Shown piece by piece: positions 35,430 through 46,620 of a DNA stretch of 64,000 nucleotides. The notes under the pieces were generated by a model that saw only the letters and a list, made by a program, of their open reading frames with translations, did no database searches and was not told the DNA's origin. The translations under genes and the position numbers were made by a program. The first letter of the stretch is position 1. Each line of letters begins with the position of its first letter. Source of the DNA: Smallanthus sonchifolius (lineage: Eukaryota; Streptophyta; Magnoliopsida; Asterales; Asteraceae); contig CM042022.1 in the NCBI GenBank assembly GCA_023525975.1, positions 65,306,001 to 65,370,000 of the forward strand, in the 5' to 3' direction.

Positions 35430-35710
35430 GACGCGGTCGCGCTAATCATCTAGCGCGGTCATGCCTCATGAGACACGGTCATGCCGGCTTCCAGCGCGGT
35501 CGTGCCTCCTGCTCAGACCCAGTCATGCCCTGTGGCTAATCTTAGTCGTGTTTTAGAATCATAGACACGTTCGTGCCTAGCTAAGGCATGGTCGTGCCTA
35601 GTGATTTGTCTAGTTATGTCTCTGATTGATCAACACGGTCGCGCCCTGACTAGCACGGTCGCGCCCGTGGTTCGAGCACGATCGTGCCCTTCCCAGGCAC
35701 GGTCGTGTGT
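35430..35710. repeat. CACGGTCGYG repeats of LTR F, cluster 2
   Basis: About 12 units, from good (GGCATGGTCGTGCC, GAGCACGATCGTGCTC-like) to degraded. A TATA-like TTTTTATATATTTTT lies about 30 bp after the last unit, but the surroundings are AT-rich, so this is weak. Confidence 0.85.
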
Positions 35711-36318
35711 GAGCTAAATTTTTGGCAGAATTATAATTTTTATATATTTTTCAAACAATAAATATTTCTGATTAAATTTCAAAATAAAAATAGTTGATTT
35801 TTATAAAAATGCATTAAGTCTATTTAGAAAGATCAAATAGTTAATCTTGGAATAAATATAAAATTATTTATTTAAAGTTTATTAAATCTACAATTATTGT
35901 TAAACCTTTCATTTAAAAAGTATCTTAATGGTTAAGTTACATATTTATAAATAAATAAATAAGTAAATGATTATTTATTTAATTTATATTTAAACAAAAA
36001 TAATTAATTATTTATACTTAATTATAACTAATACTTACAATGTTTTCATAAACAATAATTATTTAGATTACTTATTTAATTATTCAAACTCAAACCTTAA
36101 TCAAAATATTCTAAAAATGTTTATTTCAAATCTTTTATTTATACAATACTTTCAAGTACAACACAATAACTTTATATGCAAACCCAATTCAAATTTAGAC
36201 TTAGACATAGACTCTTGTGCTTACTATTGATACAATATATATCGCACTTTAGGTTAACTTGTGCAATTCAAGGATCATTTCACTATTTAGTATCTTGTTA
36301 GCTACGCCTTCGAATCAA

Positions 36319-36758
36319 GTGAGTATTTCATAGCCCCTTTTACTCTTTTATACTTTTGGGGTGAAACATGAACTCTATCAAATTACATGTTTACATTTAC
36401 ACAAATACAAATCCTATTTACATTCATGTGTGCAATTTGAGCTTTATGCCCGAGTGCTATGTGTGCTAACTTTTGTGAACACTTATGTGCAATCATTAAC
36501 TATTCAAGCCGACGGTTTTCAATGATAGATCTATTGAGTCTGACAAACCCACCTGGTTGAGGTGATTGATACCGACAACACAATTTGCATACTAGTTACA
36601 AAGGTTTGATTGCACTTGGTTACACAATAGCTGCTCCCCATAAATGCCTTATTTATCATGTTATGTATGGATTTGTTTTTAAACTATATGCTATCTATAT
36701 ACAAACCTGTGTTATACTCAACAAATTTTTAGTTGACTTTATTTTATTCATGTTTCAG
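36319..36758 (+). other. Candidate intron in LTR F
   Basis: Donor-like CAA|GTGAGT at 36319, branch-like TTGAC near 36734, acceptor CATGTTTCAG| at 36758; 440 nt. Matches gypsy A, D and E in position and motif order. Confidence 0.45.
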
Positions 36759-36986
36759 GTCCTAATATGTGAGATTGATCAAGATGTGCTACATATAGGC
36801 TTGGACTTAGTTAAAATAAATAAAGAACTTATGTATTTCAATTATGTTTCTTTTCTTGGAATTGGTTTTGTTTGAATGTTTGTAATGAAATTTGACAATT
36901 AATATATTTCAATTTAGTCAACCTTGTGCTTATGAACAGTCTACATATCCCGCCCCGATGATTCCGCCATCAGTCGAGGTGTGACA

Positions 36987-39646
36987 CTTTTGGATAAAGG
37001 TTTCATTCGTCCCAGTCATTCACCATGGGGTGCACCCGTCCTATTCGTGAAGAAGAAAGATGGCTCATTCCGGATGTGTAATGACTACCGCGAACTCAAC
37101 AAACTTACCATCAAGAACCGTTATCCTTTGCCTAGGATTGATGAACTTTTTGATCAACTCCAAGGTTCCACCTACTTCTCGAAGATTGATCTTCGATCCG
37201 GATATCACCAACTTCGTGTGCAAGAGGAGGATATTCCAAAAACTGCCTTTCGTACAAGATACGGTCACTATGAATTTATGGTTATGCCTTTTGGGCTAAC
37301 CAATGCACCTGCGGTTTTCATGGATCTTATGAATCGCGTATGCAAACCATACCTAGATAAATTCGTGATCGTTTTCATTGACGACATCCTGATCGACTCC
37401 AAGACTAAATCAGATCATGAACAACACCTTAAGTTGGTTTTAGACCATTTAAGAAAAGAACAACTATATGCTAAGTTCTCCAAGTGTGAATTTTGGCTAA
37501 AGGAAGTTCAATTTTTGGGTCATATTGTCAACGAAAAGGGAATTCATGTGATCCCGCAAAGATCGAAGCCGTTAAGAATTGGAGTACCCCTAAGACCCCT
37601 ACCGATGTTCATTCATTTCTTGGTCTTGCTGGTTATTACCGTCGTTTCATCTCAAACTTTTCCAAGATTGCTGTCCCTCTCACGACCTTGACCCACAAAG
37701 GTAAACACTATGAGTGGGGACCAAAGCAAGAGGAAGCCTTCCAACTCCTCAAGCAAAAATTGTGCAATGCTCCTATTCTCACTCTTCCTGATGGCAACGA
37801 TGATCTGGTTGTCTAATGTGATGCATCAAACCAAGGTCTCGGTTGTGTTCTCATGCAATGGGGCAAGGTGATCGCTTATGCATCAAGACAACTTAAAATT
37901 CATGAGAAGATTTATACGGCGCACGATCTTGAGTTGGGTGCGGTCGTCTTCGCATTAAAGATTTGGAGGCATTATCACTATGGCACGAAATGTGTGGTGT
38001 TCACTGACCACAAAAGTCTCCAACACATCTTCAATAAAAAAGAACTCAACATGAGGCAACGACGTTGGGTCGAGCTCCTTAACGACTACGACTGTGTGAT
38101 TCGGTACCATCCCGGTAAAGTGAATGTTGTGGCCGATGCCTTAAGTCGTAAGGACCACGTTATGCTTCATTGGGTTAGGATTTAAACCGATATTCAAAAT
38201 CGCATCTTAGAAGCTCAACACGTCTCGGTCACCGAGGGTAATCTGTATAACGAAATGTCATGTGGTGTTGAATTCCTATTAGAAACCAAACCTAATGGCC
38301 TCCTCTATTACTTGAATCGTATCTGGGTCCCCGATCGTGATGACCTTCGCGCAGTCCTTATGAACGAGGCACACAAAACTCATTACTCCGTCCATCCCGG
38401 GGCGGATAAAATGTACAAGGGTCTTCACCAACAATACTGGTGGCCCGGAATGAAGAAAGACATTGCACTTTATGTTGCAAAATGTCTAACTTGTTCCAAA
38501 GTCAAAGTTGAACATCAACGTCCTTCTGGTTGGCTTGAGCAACCGGAAATCCCTGTATGGAAATGGGAGAACCTAGCCATGGATTTCATTACCAAACTCC
38601 CTCGTACTTCTAGCGGTTATGATAGCATTTGGGTGATCATTGACCGTCTCATCAAATCTGCTCACTTTCTACCCATCCGAGAAGACTATCGGGTAGAGAA
38701 ATTAGCCCGAATCTACATTGACGAAATTGTGAGTCGTCTCGGGGTCCCACTTAAAATAATCTCTGATAGGGATGCTCGTTTCACCTCCCACTTTTGGCAA
38801 TCTCTCCAAACTGCTCTTGGTACACGCATGGATTTAAGCACGGCTTACCATCCCCAAACTGATGGTCAGACCGAGAGAAAAATCCAGACTCTCGAGGACA
38901 TGCTTAGAGCTTGTGTAATTGATTTTGGTGGCAAGTGGGATTCACATCTATCCCTCATTGAGTTATCCTACAACAATAGCTACCACACAAGCATCAACAT
39001 GGCTCCATTTGAAGCCCTCTATGGTCGGAAGTGTCGCTCTCCTATCTGTTGGAACGAGATTGGCGAAGCATAAATCCCCGGTCCTGAATTAATCCAAGAA
39101 ACTTCCAACAAGATCCTTCAGATTCGTAACAACATTCAAGTGGCAAGGAGTCGGCAAAAGAGTTATGCTGACAAAAGACGTAAACCCTTGGAATTTCAAG
39201 TCGGTGATCTTGTACTTCTAAAGGTATCTCCTTGGAAGGGGGTGATCCGTTTCGAGAAGAAGGGTAAACTAGCACCTCGCTATGTAGGTCTATTCAAGAT
39301 CCTCAAAAGGATCAGGAAAGTGGCTTACAAACTCGAATTACCTCCATCACTTGCTAATGTACATCCTACTTTTCACGTGTCCAACCTAAAGAAATGTCTT
39401 GCTGATGAGAACCTCCATATACCTCTTGACGACGTGCACATTGACGAAACGATGCACTTCGTTGAGAGACCGGTAGAGATCATGGATCGTGAGGTTAAGC
39501 AACTCAAGCGAAGTCATATTCCTATTGTCAAAGTTCGTTGGGATTCTAAGAGCGGTCCTGAGATCACTTAGGAACGTGAGGATCAAATGAAGCTTAAGTA
39601 TCCACACCTCTTTTCTGATTCAGTAGCCTCAACTAGTTGAATTTCG
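36987..39646 (+). pseudogene. pol: Gypsy E RT, RNase H, integrase and chromodomain-like end
   Basis: RT motifs: SPWGAPVLFVKKKDGSFRMC, DYRELNKLTIKNRYPLPRID, DLRSGYHQLRV, MPFGLTNAPAVFMDLMN and the intact catalytic box FVIVFIDDILIDSK. A frameshift near 37550 splits the next part (DPAKIEAVKNW, SFLGLAGYYRRF). RNase H: a stop at 37814-37816, then CDASNQGLGCVLM, TAHDLELGAVVFALKIWRHY, FTDHKSLQHIF and NVVADALSRK; another stop near 38183. Integrase: HPGADKMYKGLHQQYWWPGM, CLTCSKVKVEHQ (zinc part), MDFITKLPRT, IISDRDARFTSHFW and YHPQTDGQTERKIQ with all three acidic residues. A stop near 39071, then HPTFHVSNLKKCLADE and the chromodomain-like EIMDREVKQLKRSHIPIVKV; stop at 39569-39571 (in place of Trp) before the end near 39640. 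Confidence 0.9.
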
Positions 39647-39654
39647 GGACGAAA

Positions 39655-39674
39655 TTCCCTCAACATGGGGATAC
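39655..39674 (+). promoter_or_regulatory. Polypurine tract region of gypsy E
   Basis: CAACATGGGGATAC directly before the 3' LTR. The same GGGGATAC is seen (minus strand) next to the gypsy D LTR at 62325-62332. It primes plus-strand DNA synthesis. Confidence 0.75.
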
Positions 39675-41690
39675 TGTAACATCTCTGATTTTTATCATGT
39701 ATTTTTTTTGTGCAATAAACAAAAACTCAATTATAACACAATCTTGATTCAAACATTTCACCCTAAGATTTCATTTGATACATTTCTAGGGTTACATGAA
39801 TATATTTTTAAAACATTCTAATATTAATTCAAAGAAAACAAAATAAAAGCTTTCCAAGTGGAACATACATATATGCATATGACATGTATGATCATACATA
39901 TATTGGAGCTTGGTAATTATTTATAAAAACTATGAAGCTTCCATAATCAAAAACCTAATTATCCATATATGTAAAAAAAACAAAATATATATGTATATAT
40001 ATTTTTTAAGCAAAGTGGTCTTGAACCTCCTCTTCAAAGTCTTTGAACCCTAAATATGAACCCCCGACCCTTGCAATTGAACCTTTGGACTAGATTTGAC
40101 CCCATGAGAGCCAAATTTGACCCTCATTCGTCAAGTTTGACTTTAAAGTCAAACAGGCCCAAATCTATAAAATCCGTCTTGTGAATCGATTAAGGCCTAT
40201 TGATTCGGTCCTTCCGTACACACACAAGTAATAATCGAGCTTATCCCGGTCCATATGACAGCCCAATTCAGCCTATCACGCGGTTAAACTCAAATTCAAA
40301 CCATTTGACTTCGTGGAGTCAAAGCCGAATCAATTAGGTTGAAATTCAATAAATTAGACGCATTTCAATCCCGGAAATCATGCGTAGACTGATCATGCAT
40401 GTATCTAAACCTATTACACGACTCGATTCATCCTATTACAATCAAAATAACGCGTAATTGGGGTCATAGCTGTCACCCATAATCCTCTCAATCGAATCAT
40501 ACATTAATGGTAAAATTTAAACAAATTAAATCACAAAGAACCTGCGCACGACTCTATATAATCTCACCAAACCTCAAGTGAGTCTCATTCCATCCCTGTT
40601 CGTCGATCAAGCACCCTAAACATCGCTGCTAACCGTTTAGTAGCTAGGCTTCGTTATGCAACCATCACATGTACGGTTTACATCGTTTGATTCACATTTA
40701 ATCACTTATCGAAAGCCCCTTATCACTTTACAAAACAATAATCCAAATCGTTTTCAATTCCTGGAAATCTTACGAACCTGTTCATACGGTTTTAAAAAGA
40801 AATTTCGATTAAAATGGTTCAATGCATTTAAGTTCTTACACTTTAGTTTATAACAGCGAGACCATCTAGTCCGACCGGTAAAGACATTGCAACGTCGGAC
40901 CAGAGGGCGTGGGTTCGAAACCCACTAACCCGACCCTTTTTGCGTGCATACGTGAACCAAACCCGGCCCTTTGTACATACATGTTAACATGTATTCTGAC
41001 CGAGTTATATCAGGGATAAGTCGCTTGGTCCAGTGGTTGGGATGTTTGCTTCACTCAACATCCACCCTGGTTCGAACCGGGTGGACTGTTTCTTTCTTTT
41101 TAAATCCGAATTGGTAAATATTAGAACAATACAAAAATATTTTATAAACCTAACATTATTTAGAATGGTCTCATACAAAAATTCACAACTTTAAAATTCA
41201 AACACCTATTTTTACAATTTTAAATTGTTTAAAACCTCATTTTATTATTTAAAAATATATTTTAAATAATTAAATAAAATAACTAAATTTCCTAATTTAT
41301 AAATATTTTAACAAGATATTTTTATACATTATTCAATCAATTGTTTTCCTATATATTTATGTATATACTAGAATGAATATAAAAATCTTTTCTTTCTAAT
41401 ATATATATATAGATACATACATTTAACCTACATTTTTATTATTCTAACAATAAATAAATGAATAAAATTATTTTCGTTGTACACCTAGAGTTTCCATAGA
41501 TTTCATATATTTGACACATTGTCGTAAATAAATAATCTCTAGTATAAAAAAAACTCACTTTAATTATTTAAAAAAACATTTTAAATAATTAAACAAAGAA
41601 AGTAAATTTGACAAGATATATTATAAAGTGTATATTTTTATAAATCATTTACACTTTGACATAAATAAATAAAGCAATGGATTTATTTAA

Positions 41691-42175
41691 TGTTAGGACA
41701 TAGATTGTAATGACAAAAGCTTTGTAATAGTTTAGATCTTATGTCTTTATGTGTTTGTAATGTATTAATGTTCTAAGTGTTTTTATGCAAGTTGCTAGAG
41801 GCGAACTTGTTAAGTTCACCTAGTCTAATAGAGGCGAACTTGTTAAGTTCGCTTAAGTCTATCTGAGGCGAACTTGTTAAGTTCGCTTAGTCTGTTAGAG
41901 GCGAACTTGTTAAGTTCGCCTAATGCAGGTCAGTAGTCTATATATAGATGTTTACAGAGTCAGTTTTGACATTCAAGTAGAACAAGATAGAACAGAGTTG
42001 AACGATTGAGTCTGTAAACTCTATTGTGAATTGAAATACCAGCGTGAAGTTTATTTACCTGATTGTCTCTATTGTCTTTTGTGTATGCAATCGTTGATTC
42101 GGAGGATTCCGCACTCCGAGTTAATGACACGTCTTATCACGAGAACGATCTGTAGAAGTGCCATGAGGACCTACA
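41691..42175 (+). repeat. 5' LTR of aORF-only element
   Basis: 485 bp, TGTTAGGACATAG to GGACCTACA. Four palindromic units at 41800-41920 (period about 33-36 bp), followed by TATA-like CTATATATAG near 41939. Confidence 0.95.
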
Positions 42176-43630
42176 AGTGTCTGGTGTATATTCAACAGTT
42201 TTGGGACACAGTTCATTCGGATACTGACGTAGAACCTCATGTTCTTCATGCCACTGTTAACAATACAGAGATTGTTATATCTGAAGACACTATTCGTGCT
42301 GCTCTTGCATTAGGTGGTTCTGCTGAAGATCCTATATCATATCCTAATCCTTTGATCATGGGATGCTTTCAGAGGATGGGTTATCGTGGACGCCCTAATG
42401 ACACACAGGCACGTAAAGGTGGTTTGGTGGGTGAATGGAGATACTTCATGCATGTGATTATTCAATGTCTCTCTCCTCGTAAAGCTGGTACTGATGGCTT
42501 AAAGACTGCTCTTCAAGCTGCAATGGTTGCTTTGACATTGAATAAGCGCTTCAATTTTGCAATATATATCTATCGGGAGATGGTTATGCAAATCACACCT
42601 GCTGAAGGTCAAGGATTTTTGATGTATCCAAGGTTTATCCAGATGATTCTGAATCATATTCTTCCTGATCTCCCACATCATCCAATTAGATTAACTTTGA
42701 CGCCGATGTCTAAGCGTATCTTTACGGATTGCACTAAAGTGAAACAACAGAATCAAGCGTTGATTCCAGTTAATGCTCCATTTATACTTAATCATTCCTG
42801 ATTATGTTGAACCACCAAATGATAACTGGTTTCATCCTGATGAAATAGCTCAAGGGCAAGGTCAGAATTTTCAACCACAACAACAACCTATTCCACAAGT
42901 ACAAGTTCCACAACAACAACAACATGTTCCCGTACAACAACAAATTCCTATTCAAGAACAAGTTCCAATTCCACAAGCTCAGGTTGATATACCTGTCAAT
43001 GAGCCTGTTGTAGAAGAGGTCGTTCATGAACATGAACAAGATCTAGGGATAAATATGGATGACTTTGTTGATGACACTGTGAACTCACCCATTCATGAAG
43101 CTGAAGGGAATTTGGTGACAGAGAATGAGTCGAGTTTTAGCACAAGTGATACAATCTTACCTATTTCTGAAGAAACCAATTCTGATGAGTCTAGGGATTT
43201 CTCCTCAGATCATTATGAATGGTTGGCTCGTATACCTTTGGCTAATGCTGGTAAACGCCTTAAATCTACAGCCAAAAGACAACGACGAAAGTCTGTTCGG
43301 GATCCTCCTTCCGGATCAGTACTTGGTAAAAGAACATTAGTGGATGAGAGTTCGGATAGTGATTTTAATCCGACTGCTCAATCTTCACAAGGTGTGGAGG
43401 ATGCTACTTTTGTTGCTTCCTTGATTGTCACACCTCCAAGCTCTAAAGAACAATCTCATGTTCTCACTCCTGTTCTTCCAGTAGTGATTCCTACTCCCAG
43501 TACTTCCACTCCTCAATCGTCAGCTGGTCCTTCTAAGCCTTCTGATTCTGAAAGGATTACTTTCCTTGAATCGCAAGTGCTTGCTTTACAAACCCAGGTG
43601 GATACTCTTGTATCTACTGATACTCAATGA
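42085..43630 (+). pseudogene. aORF, N-terminal half, fused to LTR sequence
   Basis: An open frame begins inside the 5' LTR (first ATG near 42085) and runs without stop into the aORF at residue KCLVYIQQFWDTVHSD, so LTR codons replace the normal first ~50 residues. Following parts: GRPNDTQARKGGLVGEWRYF, IIQCLSPRKAGTDGLK, LNKRFNFAIYIYREMVMQ, GQGFLMYPRFIQMILNH, TPMSKRIFTD. A frameshift near 42780 leads to a Pro/Gln-rich linker (repeated QVPQQQ/QIPIQEQ), an acidic part, a basic KRLKSTAKRQRRKSVRDPP patch and a leucine-zipper-like RITFLESQVLALQTQVDTLV; stop near 43630. Function unknown. The protein family accompanies Sire-like elements; it has no visible signal peptide or membrane span. Confidence 0.75.
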
Positions 43631-44979
43631 CAGCTGGTGATTCAGACTCAAGCTACGCAGATTGTTGCTATGTAGGCATTATTATCCAAGCTTGTTGAGT
43701 GTCTTGAGGCTCAGGGGAGTTAAGGATACGTGATGCATGTCATACTGAGTCTATTCAACGACATGATGATGAAGACAATGATCCTTCTGGTAATATTGAG
43801 GGTGATCATCAATACGCTGAAGTTGATCCTATTTCTAAAATTCAGGGGGAGTCGACATCACAATCAATTGATGGAAACAAAGTTACTTCTGGAGTTAATG
43901 ATGAAGAAATCTTATTATTGGAGTTCTTTGCAGAGTCTGAGGAGGAAGAAGCTGAAAACATAGCATGTCTTGATGACATAGATGAATTATTCAATGACAT
44001 AGAAGATGATGTGTCAGATACTGAAATAGAAGGAGAGATAGTGGAGATAGAGATAGAGAAAAGTCAAGATAAAGTGATTTATGAAGGCTGTGATGGTCTT
44101 AATGTCCCTTATAACTTCATCCAAGATGATGTTATTCCTGAGTTTAATTATGAAGGAGCAACAGATTCTATGGACTCATTTGAAGACATCACACTGCCTA
44201 AAGATACTGCGGATTCTAAGATTGATACTGATGAAGAAAACATTCAATCCAATACAGATGCTGAAGCTAATACTACTCACACTGAGTCTCCAAAGATGAA
44301 TGAAGAACCTGTGATGTACAGAAATACAGGTATGACCAGATAACAGTGGAAAGAAGTAGTGAATAGTTGGATGAAGGTGCTACCCAAGTCTCAAACACAA
44401 CCTGCTCAGAAAGAAAACTATGTGAATAAAGAGAGGTGTGTAGGAAGAAACATAAGCTGGTTTTATGATAATGACATAAAACTATTTGCTATTAAAAGAT
44501 CTGATGGTGTTCAGTACTTAAAGCCGAGGATCAAGTATTTCAATACCTTGCCAAGGTGTGAAATGAATGGTCTATCTTCAAAGCCACTTATTAATAGATC
44601 CAAGTTTGGATTAGCTGATGTGATAGCAAACTTGATCAAAAGAGAAGGTGGTTCGGGGAAGTATGAAAGGCTAAAGCCTCAAAAAGGAAAAAGAGTGAAG
44701 AACATAGATCACAAAACAGGGAAAGTGACCTGGAAGTACAAATTCGGACCAGTATGTGTTGTTCACAGGATACCATTGAAGAAGATTCCTCAAGATTTCC
44801 TTGGGAATATGAAATGGTGGTATGTCGATGTTAATACTGGTGAAGCAAGGATTGAAGACAAAGATAATAAGGTCATTGTATGTTTCTATGATGCAATGAA
44901 TCTTAAAATTTTTTCAAAGAAAGATCATAGAACACTGAGAAAGAATGAAATCATGTTCACTGATGAATGGAAAGAATAG
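43631..44979 (+). pseudogene. aORF, C-terminal half
   Basis: Readable in pieces after several stops and frameshifts. 43918-44343 is strongly acidic (ESEEEEAENIACLDDIDELF, EGEIVEIEIEKSQDK). 44359-44979 is a basic, better-conserved domain (RCVGRNISWFYDNDIKLFAI, DGVQYLKPRIKYFNTLPRCE, NLIKREGGSGKYERLKPQKG, MKWWYVDVNTGEARI, RTLRKNEIMFTDEW). The same domain ends the aORF at 54492-55141. The tail resembles neither gag nor pol; I do not recognise its function. Confidence 0.7.
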
Positions 44980-45100
44980 GGATTGCAGTACAAGCGAGTA
45001 TTGGAGATATGTAGAAGGTATGGAGTGCATGCAGGAAGCAGATTGCCGGATAATTGGAAAAGCTCATCATGAAGACAGAAGACTGAAGATCAAGCTATTG

Positions 45101-45113
45101 TCAAGGGGGAGTC
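45101..45113 (+). promoter_or_regulatory. Polypurine tract, aORF-only element
   Basis: TCAAGGGGGAGTC directly before the 3' LTR; identical in core to that of the copia element at 55170-55182. Confidence 0.9.
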
Positions 45114-45597
45114 TGTTAGGACATAGATTGTAATGACAAAAGCTTTGTAATAGTTTAGATATTATGTCTTTATGTTTTTGTAATGTATTAATGTTCTAAG
45201 TGTTTTTATGCAAGTTGCTAGAGGCGAACTTGTTAAGTTCGCCTAGTCTAACAGAGGCGAACTTGTTAAGTTCGCTTAAGTCTATCTGAGGCGAACTTGT
45301 TAAGTTCGCTTAGTCTGTTAGAGGCGAACTTGTTAAGTTCGCATAATGCAGGTCAGTAGTCTATATATAGATGTTTACAGAGTCAGTTTAGACATTCAAG
45401 TAGAACAAGATAGAACAGAGTTGAAAGATTGAGTCTGTAACTCTATTGTGAATTGAAATACAAGCGTGAAGTTTATTTACCTGATTGTCTCTATTGTCTT
45501 TTGTGTATGCAATCGTTGATTCGGTGGATTCCGCACTCCAAGTTAATTACACGTCTTATCACGAGAACGATCTGTTGAAGTGCCATGAGGACCTACA
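45114..45597 (+). repeat. 3' LTR of aORF-only element
   Basis: 484 bp; four palindromic units at 45232-45343, followed by the TATA-like box. Ends CCTACA before TTTAA. Confidence 0.95.
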
Positions 45598-45947
45598 TTT
45601 AATATTTTATAAAAATCATATTCTAGCAATACTTATTATTTTAATTAAATAAATAAAAAGAGTTTTATTTATTTAAATCTTTAACCCTAAAAACACGTAA
45701 TATTTTCATACAACGTTTTGAACTCCCAAAGTTACACCAAACTTTTGATAACTTGTAATTTCCTACATAAAATAACACAAACCTTATACAAACTCACACC
45801 TAAACAAGACCCGATGAACATTAGACGTATCCTTAGACTTTGTGCATATTTTTAACTTAAGGTCATACTTTTCACACTAGGTTAACTTGTGATTTGAAAA
45901 TCACTTGTACTACATACTTGCTCGTGCTACCCACGCAACATATACAA

Positions 45948-46403
45948 GTGAGTTTACATAGCCCCCTTTTCATTTTGTACTTTTGGGGTGAAACATGATT
46001 TACTTTTTGAAACTTTTTACATAGACTTAAATACGATTCAATAATATAATATTATGTGTTATGTGCTTTATGCTTGAATGCTATGAGTTAAGACTACATA
46101 TACATGACATTAGTACAATCATTAACTCCGTACATGCCAACGGTTAACATTGATAGATCTATTGTGTCTGACAAACCCACCCGGTTAGGGTGTTTGTTAT
46201 CGACTTTACATAAGGGTAACCTGCGTGTTATGCCTCAGTCATAAGGTTTGATTGTACACACTCAGTTTAACTATAGATTCTTCATAATTGCCTTATACAC
46301 GTATATCGTATGAATTGTATTAAACACTTTAAGCTTGGTTGTGTGTTAAAACCTATGTATGCTCACCAACTTTTTAGTTGACCTTGTTTTCATCATGTTT
46401 CAG
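45948..46403 (+). other. Candidate intron in gypsy E 3' LTR
   Basis: Second copy of the donor/acceptor pair of the 5' LTR: CAA|GTGAGT at 45948 and CATGTTTCAG| at 46403. Confidence 0.4.
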
Positions 46404-46620
46404 GTACTAATGCTTGAGAATAAGTACAAGTTGCTTCACTTATGACCGAGGACCTAGAATCTAATTTAAAGAAACTATTTATGTATTTCTATTTTCCTTG
46501 TATTGTTGGATTTATGATATGAAGTTGGTTGTTTAAATATTTGAACTTTAGCAAACCTTGAGCTTTTGAACAGTCTACATATCAGCCCCGACGTATTCCG
46601 CCGTCGGTGGGGGTGTGACA

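Larger units (their letters stand above)
34506..36986 (+). repeat. Gypsy F solo LTR in gypsy E pol
   Basis: 2,481 bp, TGTAACATTCCTG to GAGGTGTGACA, flanked by CTTTC (34501-34505) and CTTTT (36987-36991): a 5-bp duplication with one later change. No internal region, so two LTRs probably recombined. Palindromic CACGGTCGYG repeats at 34748-34828 and 35430-35710, candidate intron 36319-36758, terminal hairpin 36949-36983. 35720-36310 is AT-rich without other features. Removing it joins the pol frame of gypsy E. Confidence 0.9.
41691..45597 (+). mobile_element. aORF-only Sire derivative
   Basis: 3,907 bp with perfect target duplication TTTAA (41686-41690 and 45598-45602). Two LTRs (41691-42175; 45114-45597) flank only an aORF and a polypurine tract; no gag, protease, integrase or RT. 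The primer-binding site is also missing: after the LTR end and AGTG the sequence jumps into the aORF. By hand count the LTRs differ at 12 sites and one indel in 484 bp, about 2.5%. It belongs to the same LTR family as the copia element at 24784-55633. Confidence 0.9.
28925..46620 (+). mobile_element. Gypsy E, rearranged, inside the copia pol
   Basis: LTRs at 28925-32017 and 39675-46620. The target duplication TACAT occurs three times: 28920-28924, 32018-32022 and 46621-46625. A normal insertion has it twice. After the 5' LTR, instead of primer-binding site and gag start, there is a second copy of the copia pol (32018-33207), then gypsy gag from mid-gene to pol end (33208-39646), polypurine tract and 3' LTR. 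Solo LTR F (34506-36986) and the aORF-only element (41691-45597) are inserted in it. The protein order (protease, RT, RNase H, integrase, chromodomain-like end) makes it Ty3/gypsy; the sequence is close to gypsy A and D. Confidence 0.85.
39675..46620 (+). repeat. Gypsy E 3' LTR, split by the aORF-only element
   Basis: TGTAACATCTCTG to GGGGTGTGACA; about 3.03 kb without the insertion (41691-45597, duplicated TTTAA). Followed by TACAT and the rest of copia pol. tRNA-like modules at 40848-40941 and 41020-41100 and candidate intron 45948-46403 mirror the 5' LTR. Otherwise no additional feature in 39700-40840, 41110-41680 or 45610-45940. Confidence 0.9.

Noticed and set aside
42031..42084. Start of the aORF frame upstream of the first ATG in the LTR
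   Set aside because: The frame is open to 42031 but begins with TTG; the first ATG is near 42085, and whether it is used is unknown.
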